This document shows positions 1 to 9,080 of a DNA stretch of 64,000 nt, in pieces. The position numbers and the translations under genes were made by a program. Under the pieces are notes generated by a model, which saw only the letters and a list, made by a program, of their open reading frames with translations, was not told the origin of the DNA and made no database searches. This stretch comes from Neobacillus niacini (lineage in GTDB: Bacteria > Bacillota > Bacilli > Bacillales > Cytobacillaceae). Every line of letters begins with the position of its first letter. Position 1 is the stretch's first letter. The DNA lies in the NCBI RefSeq assembly GCF_023715415.1, contig NZ_JAMBOB010000004.1, positions 124,001 through 188,000 of the forward strand, read 5' to 3'.

Positions 1-351
1 CTCTAAAAATTCAGAATGAACATCGATATTTGCACCCAAGAGGACTGTGGCAAGATGATAAACGGGCGCTGTTGCAACTTCACGATACATTCTATCAATA
101 TAGATATGTTCCGCTTGAGGAAACTCCCTTTTCAATTGTTTTCGGAGCTTTTCGCCAGCGTCATCCGCATCAACGAGAATATAGACGTCTTTATCTTCGA
201 GTGCTTCAATCAATTCATCCAATTTCGTCATGCTGATTGTCCCATTTGTGCAAACAATTTCCATCGGTTCCTTCAGAATACTTTTTACCTTTTTCTTATC
301 TGATTTTCCTTCTACTATCAGAACTTTATCACCATACGTATCATTCATCAT
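1..351 (-). CDS. yusF: Toprim-domain protein, YusF-like (3' end outside window)
   Basis: Reading leftwards from an ATG at 351 or 348, an open frame runs to the window edge without a stop, so at least 117 residues are present and the C terminus is missing. The protein starts MNDTYGDKVLIVEGKSDKKK, a toprim signature with the conserved Glu in VEG and a later DADDAG acidic motif, as in topoisomerase/primase-type nucleotidyl transferase or nuclease domains. An AGGTGA ribosome site lies a few bases upstream, and an in-frame TGA precedes the double ATG. Small stand-alone toprim proteins of this kind lie beside yusG-gcvH in B. subtilis, and the same neighbours follow here. The biochemical role is unknown. 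Confidence 0.75.
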   Translation of the reverse strand, partial: MMNDTYGDKVLIVEGKSDKKKVKSILKEPMEIVCTNGTISMTKLDELIEALEDKDVYILVDADDAGEKLRKQLKREFPQAEHIYIDRMYREVATAPVYHLATVLLGANIDVHSEFLE

Positions 352-480
352 TCATCACCTATACGAAAGAAAGTTATTTGTTTGATGTTAACATATTCAA
401 TAAATTTAATAACGTGTCTATATGTTAACTATACCACGATTGACCTTTTGATAATAGGTGTTTGCTTATTGGTACGTGTA

Positions 481-720
481 CTAACACCATCCACCGTCAT
501 CACAATCTGTATATTTTGCATCTGGATGCTCCGTAACCGTCACATTCTGAAAAATCTTCCGCTGTTCTACTTCAAATCGCTGATCAAGTTGAAAAGTCAT
601 GTCTCCCGGAAGCTGAATCTTTCCAATTGGAGTATTATCAAGAAATAATTCCATCTCACCATTTTTCATTTTACCAACCACTCGATCTGTCACATCAATT
701 TTTTGCTGTTTCAATGTCAT
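481..720 (-). CDS. yusG: YusG-like small protein (DUF2553)
   Basis: This is a 79-residue protein beginning MTLKQQKIDVTDRVVGKMKN, with a hydrophilic, beta-rich look and a C-terminal DCDDGGWC. An AAAAGGGG ribosome site lies just upstream of the ATG. Length and position between a toprim gene and gcvH match YusG (DUF2553) of Bacillus, whose function is not known. There is no signal peptide or membrane segment. The identification rests mainly on gene order and general resemblance. Confidence 0.7.
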   Translation of the reverse strand: MTLKQQKIDVTDRVVGKMKNGEMELFLDNTPIGKIQLPGDMTFQLDQRFEVEQRKIFQNVTVTEHPDAKYTDCDDGGWC

Positions 721-800
721 TTCAAGAGCCCCTTTTAATTTAAGTTTATTCTAGTATCCCCGAGATTTAGAATATACAAGGTGCGAATTTTTCCCATAAA

Positions 801-829
801 AAAAACACCTTGAGCATCAAGGTGTTTTT
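801..829 (-). terminator. Rho-independent terminator of gcvH
   Basis: Arms AAAAACACCTT and AAGGTGTTTTT are separated by a 7-base loop, and on the minus strand a run of Ts follows. It sits 7 bp past the gcvH stop. Confidence 0.85.
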
Positions 830-835
830 GTACTA

Positions 836-1219
836 TTAGTCTTCTTTAATCATTGCTTCATATTGTTCTGCAGTCATTAGGTTGTCCAATTCACTGCTAT
901 TAGAAGGCTCAATGACAATCATCCATGCTTTTTCATATGGAGATTCGTTTACGAATTCAGGGCTGTCACTTAAATCTTCGTTAACTTCAACAACCTTACC
1001 GCTTAGAGGTGCATATAATTCGGATACGGTTTTTACTGATTCAACACTGCCGAATGGTTCATCTGCAGTCACTTCATCGCCCACTTCTGGAAGTTCAACG
1101 AAAACGATATCCCCTAACTCAGATTGTGCAAAGTGAGTGATTCCTACACGGACTGTTTCTCCTTCAAGCTTTACCCACTCATGTTCTTCAGAATAACGCA
1201 ATTCCTTTGGTGTAGTCAT
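836..1219 (-). CDS. gcvH: Glycine cleavage system H protein
   Basis: This is a 127-residue lipoyl carrier protein. It shuttles the aminomethyl group between the P, T and L proteins of the glycine cleavage system, and in Bacillus it is also the relay for lipoate assembly (LipM/LipL route). The lipoylation site is Lys63 in [15 protein letters not shown], the expected position, and length matches the family. The start is an ATG preceded by GGAGGG. No other gcv genes are adjacent, as in B. subtilis where gcvH stands apart from gcvT-gcvPA-gcvPB. A strong terminator follows. Confidence 0.97.
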   Translation of the reverse strand: MTTPKELRYSEEHEWVKLEGETVRVGITHFAQSELGDIVFVELPEVGDEVTADEPFGSVESVKTVSELYAPLSGKVVEVNEDLSDSPEFVNESPYEKAWMIVIEPSNSSELDNLMTAEQYEAMIKED

Positions 1220-1305
1220 TACAAAATCCCTCCATTATTTTCTAAAGTCACTGATCGACATAAATCGATTTTACCTTACTTACTTTTTGAAAAGTATTGA
1301 TGTGC

Positions 1306-1662
1306 TTATAACCACATTTTCTCATACTCTTCTTCTTTAAAGCCTACTGTTACCTTTTCCCCATCCGTTACTAATGGTCTTTTGATTAGCATCCCATCAG
1401 AGGCTAATAAATCTAGCAGCTCATCTTCAGAAGCAGTGGGTATTTTATCCTTAATACCCAGTTCACGATACTTTTGCCCGCTTGTATTAAAGAACTTCTT
1501 CAATTCAAGGTTGCTTTTTTCGTAATAATCCTGAAGTTCTGCTTTAGACGGTGGGTTTTCAACAATATGTATTTCTTTGTAAGAAAGCTGATGGGCATCC
1601 AACCATTTCTTTGCATTTCGACAGGTACCACATTTTGGGTACCAGTAAAAAGTAAGAGACAT
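1306..1662 (-). CDS. yusI: ArsC/Spx-family thioredoxin-fold protein YusI
   Basis: This is a 118-residue protein starting MSLTFYWYPKCGTC, with the Cys11-x2-Cys14 pair of the arsenate reductase/Spx family. An upstream in-frame Met would add seven residues, but the GGAGGG ribosome site at 1671-1676 sits 8 bp before the Met at 1662, so the shorter form is chosen. It lies downstream of fadE and upstream of gcvH on the same strand, the YusI position of B. subtilis. Members can be regulators binding RNA polymerase (Spx, MgsR) or thiol reductases, and nothing in the sequence settles which applies here. Confidence 0.85.
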   Translation of the reverse strand: MSLTFYWYPKCGTCRNAKKWLDAHQLSYKEIHIVENPPSKAELQDYYEKSNLELKKFFNTSGQKYRELGIKDKIPTASEDELLDLLASDGMLIKRPLVTDGEKVTVGFKEEEYEKMWL

Positions 1663-1795
1663 CTGTTTCACCCTCCTGTGCACAAAGCATCAATGATATC
1701 ATTCGTCACTTGAATAGTAACATAACGTGAAAAAATAGTAAAAATGCTTCCCTTAAAAAATTCGACTAAATCTGCGAAATTCCTGCTAAATCAAT

Positions 1796-1829
1796 AGAAA
1801 AATTTAGACTCCCAACAAACGCTGGGAGC
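1796..1829 (-). terminator. Terminator of the fadNAE operon
   Basis: The stem is CTCCCA/TGGGAG (1809-1814 with 1823-1828), followed on the minus strand by a TAAATTTTT tract. It lies just after the fadE stop. Confidence 0.75.
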
Positions 1830-1843
1830 CTAGCACCTATTTA

Positions 1844-3628
1844 TTAAACAATGTAGCGTTCTGCTTCAATTAGAACATCTGCTACTTCACGTTTCTTACC
1901 AATTACATTGATTGGTGTGTGGCGTGTAAGCTTACGAAGTGCAGATACAAGCATGCGGAGAGTATCACCTTGCTCAGTTGCAACCAATGTTTCCTTAGCA
2001 TGCTGTTCAATTTCGTTAAAGGCCTCTTGACAGAAGATTTGTGTATAAAGAAGCTTTTGTTTATTTTTCTCAAGACCTGACTTTGCGATGGCTTTCTCTG
2101 TACGTAAAACAACAGATTCCATTGCATACGCATTTGAAACAATGTCGGCAATATTTGATAAGATCTCTTGTTCTTTATCAAGAGCTTTACCAAACTTTTG
2201 TGCAGCTAAACCGGCGGCTAATAAACCGATTTTCTTAGCATTGCTTACTAAATGTTTTTCTTGTGAAAGCGGCTCATCACTTGGCTCTTCCGGCATTAAC
2301 ATCATAATTTCTTCTTGAAGGACAAGCGCTTTTTGGAATAATGGGAGTTCTCCTTTGAAAGCCTTTTTAATATAAGTTCCTGGTACAAGCAAACGGTTAA
2401 TTTCATTTGTACCTTCGAAAATCCGGTTAATACGGGAGTCACGGTACGCTCTTTCAATTGTATACTCCTGCATGAAGCCGTATCCACCGTGAATCTGAAC
2501 GCCCTCGTCTACAACATAATCTAATACTTCACTGGCGAAGAATTTATTAACAGAACATTCAATTGCATATTCAGCAATCGCATTTGCTACTAATTTAATA
2601 TCCTTTTGCTCTTCAGTTGTAAGCTTTCCTTGATTATCTTCATAAAGTCCAATTGTACGGTAAACTGAGCTTTCTGCAGCATAGATTTTAGATGCCATTG
2701 TTCCGAACTTTTCTTTCGTTAAATTGAACTGAGAAATTGGTGTATTAAATTGTTTACGGCCATTTGCATATTTAACAGCTAATTCGAATGCATTTTTAGA
2801 ACCGCCAACACCGCCCACCGCTAATTTATAACGTCCGATGTTTAAAATATTAAATGCAATGACGTGGCCTTTGCCATATTCACCCAATAAATTTTCAACA
2901 GGAACTGGCACATCCTCTAGAATAAGGGTACGAGTGGATGAGCTTTTAATTCCCATTTTCTTCTCTTCCGCCCCAGTGGAAACTCCAGGGAAATCTCGTT
3001 CAACAATAAATGCGGTGAAGTGTTCAGCATCAATTTTTGTATAAACAACAAATACATCTGCAAAACCAGCATTGGTAATCCATTGCTTTTCACCGTTAAG
3101 AATATAGTGGGTACCTGCTGCATTCAATTTAGCTGTTGTTCTTGCACCTAAAGCGTCAGATCCTGAACCAGGCTCTGTTAAGGCATAGGCTGCAATTTTT
3201 TCACCCGATGCAAGTGCCGGTAAATATTTCTTCTTTTGCTCTTCGTTTCCGAATAATACGATTGGCAGTGAGCCGATACCAACATGGGCACCGTAAGATA
3301 GTGAGAAGCCGCCAGCCTTTGACATTTTTTCAGTTACAAGTGAAGAGGTTACTTTATCTAATCCTAACCCTTCATACTCTTCGGGGACATCTGCCGCAAG
3401 CAAGCCAAGATCACCTGCTTGCTTCAGTAATTTAACAGTACGATCAAATTCATGATTTTCAAGGTGTTCTAGCTGTGGAAGAACTTCTTTTTCGATGAAG
3501 TCTTCTGCTGTTTTGGCAATCATTAGTTGTTCTTCGTTAAAATCCTCTGGTGTTAAGATACGGTCGTAGGAAATATCGTCGATTAAAAAGCTTCCGCCTT
3601 TAATGATTTTTTCAGTTTGTTGTGTCAT
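1844..3628 (-). CDS. fadE: Acyl-CoA dehydrogenase FadE
   Basis: This is a 594-residue FAD-dependent acyl-CoA dehydrogenase catalysing the first oxidation step of beta-oxidation. An ACAD core spans roughly residues 30-420, with the AYALTEPGSGSDA segment and the GVQIHGGYGFMQEYTIERAYRD region typical of FAD/substrate binding. A further ~170-residue helical C-terminal extension matches the long Bacillus FadE (YusJ) type. It is the last gene of fadN-fadA-fadE, 21 bp after the fadA stop. The start follows a good AGGAGG-like site. Electrons would go to electron-transfer flavoprotein, which is not encoded in this window. Confidence 0.95.
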   Translation of the reverse strand: MTQQTEKIIKGGSFLIDDISYDRILTPEDFNEEQLMIAKTAEDFIEKEVLPQLEHLENHEFDRTVKLLKQAGDLGLLAADVPEEYEGLGLDKVTSSLVTEKMSKAGGFSLSYGAHVGIGSLPIVLFGNEEQKKKYLPALASGEKIAAYALTEPGSGSDALGARTTAKLNAAGTHYILNGEKQWITNAGFADVFVVYTKIDAEHFTAFIVERDFPGVSTGAEEKKMGIKSSSTRTLILEDVPVPVENLLGEYGKGHVIAFNILNIGRYKLAVGGVGGSKNAFELAVKYANGRKQFNTPISQFNLTKEKFGTMASKIYAAESSVYRTIGLYEDNQGKLTTEEQKDIKLVANAIAEYAIECSVNKFFASEVLDYVVDEGVQIHGGYGFMQEYTIERAYRDSRINRIFEGTNEINRLLVPGTYIKKAFKGELPLFQKALVLQEEIMMLMPEEPSDEPLSQEKHLVSNAKKIGLLAAGLAAQKFGKALDKEQEILSNIADIVSNAYAMESVVLRTEKAIAKSGLEKNKQKLLYTQIFCQEAFNEIEQHAKETLVATEQGDTLRMLVSALRKLTRHTPINVIGKKREVADVLIEAERYIV

Positions 3629-3649
3629 TATATTTTCCTCCTAATCTTT

Positions 3650-4825
3650 TTATAAAAGTTCAAATACTCCTGCTGCGCCCATTCCGCCGCCAATGCACAT
3701 GGTTACTACTCCGAATTGTTGGTTGCGGCGCTTTAGTTCATGAATTAGGGTTAGGGTAAGTTTTGCACCTGTGCATCCAAGCGGATGACCTAGGGCAATC
3801 GCACCACCATTAACATTTACTTTTTCTTCGTCTAGTCCAAGTTCACGGATTACCTGCAGGGATTGTGATGCAAAGGCTTCGTTCAATTCAAACAGATTGA
3901 TATCTGACAATTCTAATCCAGCCAGTTTAACAGCCTTCGGTACTGCAACAACAGGGCCCACTCCCATAATTTCTGGCGGTACGCCGCCTACTGCAAAGGA
4001 TCTAAATTTTGCTAATGGCTTTAGGCCAAGTGCTTCTGCTTTTTCGCGGTCCATAATCATTAAAGCCGCTGCCCCATCACTTGTTTGTGAAGCATTTCCA
4101 GCTGTAACCGAACCAGTCACTGAGAAGGCGGGTCGAAGTTTGGCTAATGATTGTACGTTTGTATCAGGGCGAACGCCTTCATCCTGAGAAAATAGAATCG
4201 TTCTTTCGACTAACTTATTGTCATTTCCTACGGTACGCTGAGTAACCTCAACTGGGACAATTTCGTCTACAAATTTCCCATCTTGTATGGCCTTGGCAGC
4301 TTTTTGATGACTGCGGACAGCAAATGCATCTTGATCTTCACGAGAAATTCCATATTTCTTGGCTACTTGTTCGGCTGTATGACCCATCCCCATATAATAT
4401 TCTGGAGCTGTTTCTGCCAACTTTACATTTGGACGTACCACATGCCCCATCATTGGAATTAGACTCATCGATTCTGCCCCGCCAGCTATCGCCGTATCGG
4501 TATGTCCGAGCATTATTCCTTGTGCTGCATACGCAATCGCCTGCAGACCTGAGGAACAAAAACGGTTAATAGTGATGGCTGGCACTGTGTGCGGCAGACC
4601 TGCTAAGGCTCCAATATTACGAGCCATATTATTTCCCTGCTCCGCTTCCGGCATGGCACAGCCAATGATTAAATCATCTATATTTCCTTCATAATTTCCT
4701 GCACGTCTTAATGTTTCTTTTACAATCAATGCTCCCAAATCATCAGGGCGAACATGGGCAAGCGTCCCCTTTTTTGCTTTGCCTACCGGGGTCCGGGCTC
4801 CGGCAACGATTACCGCTTCTCTCAT
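3650..4825 (-). CDS. fadA: Acetyl-CoA C-acyltransferase (3-ketoacyl-CoA thiolase) FadA
   Basis: This is a 391-residue thiolase that cleaves 3-ketoacyl-CoA with CoA to give acetyl-CoA and a shortened acyl-CoA. The nucleophile Cys90 (NRFCSSGLQ), His347 (GHPLG) and Cys377 (CIGGGMGAAG) are all present, so it looks fully active. Length is normal. It sits between fadN and fadE in one transcription unit. The 75-bp gap to fadN contains a small palindromic repeat (see the entry at 4866). Confidence 0.96.
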   Translation of the reverse strand: MREAVIVAGARTPVGKAKKGTLAHVRPDDLGALIVKETLRRAGNYEGNIDDLIIGCAMPEAEQGNNMARNIGALAGLPHTVPAITINRFCSSGLQAIAYAAQGIMLGHTDTAIAGGAESMSLIPMMGHVVRPNVKLAETAPEYYMGMGHTAEQVAKKYGISREDQDAFAVRSHQKAAKAIQDGKFVDEIVPVEVTQRTVGNDNKLVERTILFSQDEGVRPDTNVQSLAKLRPAFSVTGSVTAGNASQTSDGAAALMIMDREKAEALGLKPLAKFRSFAVGGVPPEIMGVGPVVAVPKAVKLAGLELSDINLFELNEAFASQSLQVIRELGLDEEKVNVNGGAIALGHPLGCTGAKLTLTLIHELKRRNQQFGVVTMCIGGGMGAAGVFELL

Positions 4826-4865
4826 TTCGTTCCCTCTCTTTCTTCTTATATTAGCAATCTATTTT

Positions 4866-4902
4866 TCTAGCTTCCTTGTGCCTAGGCACTTTTCGCTTTT
4901 CT
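4866..4902. repeat. Short palindromic repeat between fadN and fadA
   Basis: The unit is framed by TCTAGCTTC and GCTTTTCT around the perfect 12-bp palindrome GTGCCTAGGCAC (4878-4889). A second unit with the same frame but a different palindrome lies after tupC (21698-21731). The fadN stop codon lies at its right edge. Confidence 0.55.
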
Positions 4903-7288
4903 AGTTTCTTAAAGGCTTACCTTTTACAAGCATGTGCTGCATGCGTTGTTGTGTTTTTTGTTCTCTTATTAAGTTTAAGAACGCTTCCTTTTCTAAGTCC
5001 AATAAATATTGTTCATCTACTTCAGTACCAAATGGTACTTTTCCGCCAGCCAGCACATAGGCAATCTTTTTGGCGATTTTCAAATCATGCTCTGAAATAT
5101 ATCCAGATAAGAACATTGATTCTGCCCCAAGCAGCAATGTAGCGTAGCCTGTTTCACCCACCACCGGTACCTTTTTGCGCATCCTTTGTACATACCCCTG
5201 TGCATGTAAAGCGAGAACCGCCTGCTTAGCATCGTACAATTGGTGATCTCCGTTGACACTAATGCCATCAGCTAATCCTAAGAAATTATTCTCACGTGCT
5301 TCTCTTCCTGAGGTCGATACTTTTGCCATAGCGATGGTTTCAAACACTTTATTCGCAACGTTTTGAAGGTCAAATGGAACGCCATTTGGCATACCTTCTA
5401 AATGCTTAATATAGAGCTCTTTATTTCCGCCGCCGCCAGGGAGTAAACCTACACCCACTTCAACCAGCCCCATATATGTTTCAGCAGATGCTTGAATATG
5501 CGCTGCAGGTAAACAGACTTCTGCTCCACCTCCAAGGGTCATTGCGAAAGGTGCTGCGACAACTGGTTTTGCACTGTACTTAATCTTCATCATCGCATTT
5601 TGGAATTGGCGTATAACCATATCAAGCTCGTAGATATTGTCATCTTGTGCTTCCATTAACATCATCGCCAGGTTAGCACCAACACAGAAGTTCTTTCCTT
5701 GGTTACCGATGACGAGTCCTTTATAATTTTTTTCGACTTCATCAACAGCAAAGTTAATCATTTGGATAATATCAAGACCAATGGCATTACTCTGAGAATG
5801 AAACTCTAGGAGCGCTACTCCATCGCCTAAATCAATTAAGCTAGCTCCACCATTCTTTTTAATAACACCTTTTTGCTTTTTCAATTTTTTCAAATCAATT
5901 GCTTTAGGATTACTTTCAACAAGGCGGTATTCACCATTGTTGTAGAAGAATCGTTCTCCATTTTCTTCTAAATAGAAAGATGTCTGACCTTTAGCAAGCA
6001 TATCTGTCACCCAAGCAGGGATTTCTTGACCATCATTCTTCAACTTCTCTATAGACTTCTCTAAACCAATGGCATCCCATGTTTCAAAAGGACCCATTTC
6101 CCAGCCGAAGCCCCATTTCATTGCACGGTCGATATCAACAATTGTCTCTGCAATCTCGCCTAAAAGCTGTGCTGAGTATACAAGAACCGGACTAAAGATG
6201 TTCCATAAAAGTTCACCAGCACGGTCCTCCGCATATACAAGCGCTTTCAATTTATTTGCAGTACCTTTCTCCTGCTTACTGATTTCTGTTGCTGATGTTT
6301 TCAGCTTTTTACGAGGTATATATTCTAATGTGGCAGGATCAAGTTCAAGAATCTCTTTTCCTTTTTTCAGGAAGAATCCTTGACCGGACTTGCTTCCGAG
6401 CCAGCCTTTTTCAAGCATGGTTTTCATAAAGGCAGGTACTTCAAAAACTTCTTTTTCTTTTCCGGTTACTTTTTCATAAACATTACCGGCAACGTGAGCA
6501 AAGGTATCTAAGCCAACAACATCAAGCGTACGGAAAGTTGCACTTGAAGGCCGACCGACTAATGGTCCAGTTACAGAATCTACTTCCCCAACACTATAAC
6601 CGCCTTTAAGCATTTCTTGTACAGTGATAAGGAGTCCATAGGTTCCAATTCGGTTTGCAATAAAGTTTGGTGTGTCTTTTGCAAGAACAACGCCTTTACC
6701 TAATACATCTTCACCAAAGGTTTTCATGAATGAAATGACTTCTGGGCTAGTATATTGAGTAGGTATCACTTCAAGTAATTTTAAGTATCTCGGCGGGTTA
6801 AAGAAGTGGGTGCCAAGGAAATGCTTTTTGAAATCCTCTGATCTGCCTTCTGCCATTGCTTCAACTGAGATTCCAGATGTGTTAGAGCTAATAATGCTTC
6901 CTGGTTTTCGATATTGGTCAACTTTTTCAAAGACCTGTTTCTTTACATTTAGATTTTCAACGACAACCTCAATTACCCAGTCCACATCTTTTAATTTAAC
7001 TAAATCATCTTCTAGGTTACCTGCTTCAATAAGGGCTAAGTTACTCTTTACGGCTAGTGGAGCAGGTTTTTGTTTTAATAATTTTTGAATAGATTGGCTG
7101 CTAATTCGATTACGGACTTGTTTATGTTCTAGTGTAAGACCTTTTGCCTTTTCATCCTCGTTTAACTCCCGAGGTACAATATCCAATAATAATGTTGGTA
7201 TACCGATGTTTGCTAGGTGGGCTGCAATCCCTGATCCCATTACTCCTGATCCTAGAACAGCTGCTTTTTTAATTAGTTGGTTCAACAT
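4901..7288 (-). CDS. fadN: 3-hydroxyacyl-CoA dehydrogenase/enoyl-CoA hydratase FadN
   Basis: This bifunctional beta-oxidation enzyme has about 795 residues. The N-terminal Rossmann domain carries AAVLGSGVMGSGIAAHLA (NAD binding), two 3-hydroxyacyl-CoA dehydrogenase C-terminal domains follow, and the enoyl-CoA hydratase domain is at the C terminus (KGLVIGNQGKNFCVGANLAM; ALGG-type oxyanion region MTLGGGAEVCLPA). This order is reversed from E. coli FadB and typical of Bacillus FadN (YusL). The open frame reaches 7324, but those extra 12 codons overlap the FadR operator. The Met at 7288 has a GGGGGAG site 6-7 bp upstream and is taken as the start. It is the first gene of fadNAE. Confidence 0.95.
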   Translation of the reverse strand: MLNQLIKKAAVLGSGVMGSGIAAHLANIGIPTLLLDIVPRELNEDEKAKGLTLEHKQVRNRISSQSIQKLLKQKPAPLAVKSNLALIEAGNLEDDLVKLKDVDWVIEVVVENLNVKKQVFEKVDQYRKPGSIISSNTSGISVEAMAEGRSEDFKKHFLGTHFFNPPRYLKLLEVIPTQYTSPEVISFMKTFGEDVLGKGVVLAKDTPNFIANRIGTYGLLITVQEMLKGGYSVGEVDSVTGPLVGRPSSATFRTLDVVGLDTFAHVAGNVYEKVTGKEKEVFEVPAFMKTMLEKGWLGSKSGQGFFLKKGKEILELDPATLEYIPRKKLKTSATEISKQEKGTANKLKALVYAEDRAGELLWNIFSPVLVYSAQLLGEIAETIVDIDRAMKWGFGWEMGPFETWDAIGLEKSIEKLKNDGQEIPAWVTDMLAKGQTSFYLEENGERFFYNNGEYRLVESNPKAIDLKKLKKQKGVIKKNGGASLIDLGDGVALLEFHSQSNAIGLDIIQMINFAVDEVEKNYKGLVIGNQGKNFCVGANLAMMLMEAQDDNIYELDMVIRQFQNAMMKIKYSAKPVVAAPFAMTLGGGAEVCLPAAHIQASAETYMGLVEVGVGLLPGGGGNKELYIKHLEGMPNGVPFDLQNVANKVFETIAMAKVSTSGREARENNFLGLADGISVNGDHQLYDAKQAVLALHAQGYVQRMRKKVPVVGETGYATLLLGAESMFLSGYISEHDLKIAKKIAYVLAGGKVPFGTEVDEQYLLDLEKEAFLNLIREQKTQQRMQHMLVKGKPLRN

Positions 7289-7309
7289 TGTCTCCCCCTT
7301 CATAGGCTT

Positions 7310-7327
7310 TGAATGAACACTCATTCA
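7310..7327 (-). promoter_or_regulatory. FadR operator of the fadNAE operon
   Basis: The 18-bp sequence TGAATGAACACTCATTCA is a perfect inverted repeat (7-bp arms, 4-bp centre). It matches the TGAATGA-type box bound by the Bacillus FadR repressor, which is released by long-chain acyl-CoA. It lies 22 bp before the fadN start. Confidence 0.85.
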
Positions 7328-7375
7328 TTTTTCAGTCAAAAAAAATTCAAAAATGTATGAGTTCTGCTAATTATT

Positions 7376-7404
7376 ACTATAGAATATTTCAAAAATTTGC
7401 GCAA
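7376..7404 (-). promoter_or_regulatory. Candidate SigA promoter for fadNAE
   Basis: TTGCGC (7404-7399) and TATAGT (7381-7376) are separated by 17 bp. Transcription would begin near 7369, placing the FadR palindrome about 40 bp downstream. The -35 match is only moderate. Confidence 0.4.
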
Positions 7405-7496
7405 TAAATAAACGTGGAAAATTAATATTTTTTTTTGTAAATGTTTGTACTATTAAAAAAGTGGAATTGGGCAACCTAAACCCGAGGTGATGAAGT

Positions 7497-7628
7497 ATGG
7501 GAAAAATGAAAAAAGACCCATCTAAAAGAGGCGTAAGTGCCGCTAGCGTTCAAGGAAACGCTGGTCCTGGCGGAGAACAAGCCGACAAAAACAAAGTTAA
7601 CAGCCAAAATAATCAGTATAAAAGATAA
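7497..7628 (+). CDS. yuzL: YuzL-like small hydrophilic protein
   Basis: This 43-codon gene starts ATG at 7497 behind a strong GAGGTGATG ribosome site and encodes a Lys/Asn/Gly-rich soluble peptide beginning MGKMKKDPSKRGVSAASVQG. It is divergent from fadN, the place of yuzL in B. subtilis, and resembles the YuzL family. Composition is reminiscent of small acid-soluble spore proteins, but I do not see a clear SASP signature. Function is unknown. Confidence 0.75.
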   Translation: MGKMKKDPSKRGVSAASVQGNAGPGGEQADKNKVNSQNNQYKR

Positions 7629-7650
7629 ACTTTCCCAAGAGCTGGTAAAA

Positions 7651-7679
7651 AAGCAGGCTGAATAAATTCAGCCTGCTTG
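7651..7679 (-). terminator. Terminator of glnA (convergent with yuzL)
   Basis: It has perfect 12-bp arms, AAGCAGGCTGAA and TTCAGCCTGCTT, with a 5-base loop. On the minus strand a T run follows. On the plus strand the T tract is weak. Confidence 0.85.
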
Positions 7680-7693
7680 ACTTCGTTATATTA

Positions 7694-9058
7694 TTAGAAC
7701 TTAGCTTGATAGTTTTCGATTTCCCATGCATGAACAGCTGTACGATAACTATCCCATTCTGCTTTTTTCACAGAAACAAACTCATCATAAACATGTTTCC
7801 CTAATGTTTTACATCCAATCTCTCCATCCTCTAACTGCTGTACCGCTGCTGCTAAACTTCCAGGAAGGCTTTCAATACCTAATTCCTCGCGGCGCTCTTC
7901 CGTCATATGGAAAATATCTTCATTGATTGGGAACGGCACTGCTAATTCTTGTTCAATACCATCTAATCCTGCGGAGGCAATAACCGCAAAGGTTAAGTAT
8001 GGATTTGCAGACGGGTCAGGACATCTTAACTCAACACGAGTAGCCATCCCCTTTTTTGCTGGAATTCGAATCAACGCAGACCGGTTTGATGCACTCCAAG
8101 CAATGTAACAAGGTGCCTCATATCCAGGTACTAATCGTTTATAGGAGTTTACAAGCGGATTGGTTACAGCTGTGAAACTCTTAACGTTTTCAAGTAATCC
8201 GGCAATAAATTGGTAAGCTTTATTCGACAGCTGTAATTCATCAGTCGGATCAAAAAAGGCATTTTCATTACCTTCAAAGAATGACATGTTGACATGCATA
8301 CCAGAACCATTAATTCCAAAAACAGGTTTAGGCATAAACGTAGCATGCAGTCCATATTTCTTTGCAACGGTTTTAACAACCCATTTGTATGTAGTCGCAA
8401 GATCTGCAGCGCCTAATGCATCTGCATATTTAAAATTAATTTCATGCTGTCCCTCAGCCACTTCATGGTGAGACGCTTCAATGGTAAAGCCCATTGCTTT
8501 TAATGCACGGTAGATTTCTAAACGCACTCGCTCGCCAAGATCCTTGGGTGACGGCTCAAAATACCCAGCCTTGTCACTAAGCTGCTGCGTGGGATATCCA
8601 TTTTCATCTGTTTTAAACAGGAAAAATTCAAGCTCAGGACCTACTGAAATCGTAAAACCTTTATCTGCAGCTCTTTCCACTGTTTTCTTTAATACATTTC
8701 TTGTATCGCCTTCAAACCATGTTCCATCTGGATTTTTTACAGAGCATAGAAAACGAGCTTCAGAATATCCGTCTTCTACCGTCCAAGGTAACACGGCGAA
8801 GGTCGTTAAATCTGGAAGTAAATATAAATCGGATTTATTAATCGGTGAAAATCCTTTAATAGAAGATCCATCAAACATGATTTTTCCATCAACAACATCT
8901 TCCAACTGCTCACTCGTTACTGTTACGTGTTTTAAGATTCCTTCAATATCTACAAATTGTAAGTGCAGAAGTTCTACACATTTATTATTTATTACTTCTT
9001 TGATTTGTTGAACCATTTCAGATTGATTTTTAACATTTGAAAGAATAGCTTCAGTCAT
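7694..9058 (-). CDS. glnA: Glutamine synthetase, type I
   Basis: This 454-residue class-I glutamine synthetase makes glutamine from glutamate, ammonia and ATP. The beta-grasp domain is at residues 15-100 (MFDGSSIKGF at 61-70). The catalytic domain carries NGSGMHVN and the NSYKRLVPGYEAPCY loop. The adenylylation segment of the GlnN/beta type is absent, as in Bacillus GSI-alpha. The residue aligned with Arg62 of B. subtilis GlnA, which is tied to feedback control, is Pro72 here (GFSPINKS versus GFVRIEES). No glnR precedes it, unlike the usual glnRA operon, so this may be a second glutamine synthetase of the genome. A SigA promoter and a perfect GlnR/TnrA box lie directly upstream. Confidence 0.93.
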   Translation of the reverse strand: MTEAILSNVKNQSEMVQQIKEVINNKCVELLHLQFVDIEGILKHVTVTSEQLEDVVDGKIMFDGSSIKGFSPINKSDLYLLPDLTTFAVLPWTVEDGYSEARFLCSVKNPDGTWFEGDTRNVLKKTVERAADKGFTISVGPELEFFLFKTDENGYPTQQLSDKAGYFEPSPKDLGERVRLEIYRALKAMGFTIEASHHEVAEGQHEINFKYADALGAADLATTYKWVVKTVAKKYGLHATFMPKPVFGINGSGMHVNMSFFEGNENAFFDPTDELQLSNKAYQFIAGLLENVKSFTAVTNPLVNSYKRLVPGYEAPCYIAWSASNRSALIRIPAKKGMATRVELRCPDPSANPYLTFAVIASAGLDGIEQELAVPFPINEDIFHMTEERREELGIESLPGSLAAAVQQLEDGEIGCKTLGKHVYDEFVSVKKAEWDSYRTAVHAWEIENYQAKF

Positions 9059-9080
9059 GTTATTTCTCCTCCCATTTTCA

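Noticed and set aside
7289..7324. Longer start for fadN
   Set aside because: The extra 12 codons overlap the FadR operator and lack a ribosome site, while the Met at 7288 has a strong one.
8544..9011. 155-codon plus-strand open frame
   Set aside because: It lies wholly antisense to glnA, has no ribosome site and no recognisable protein character.
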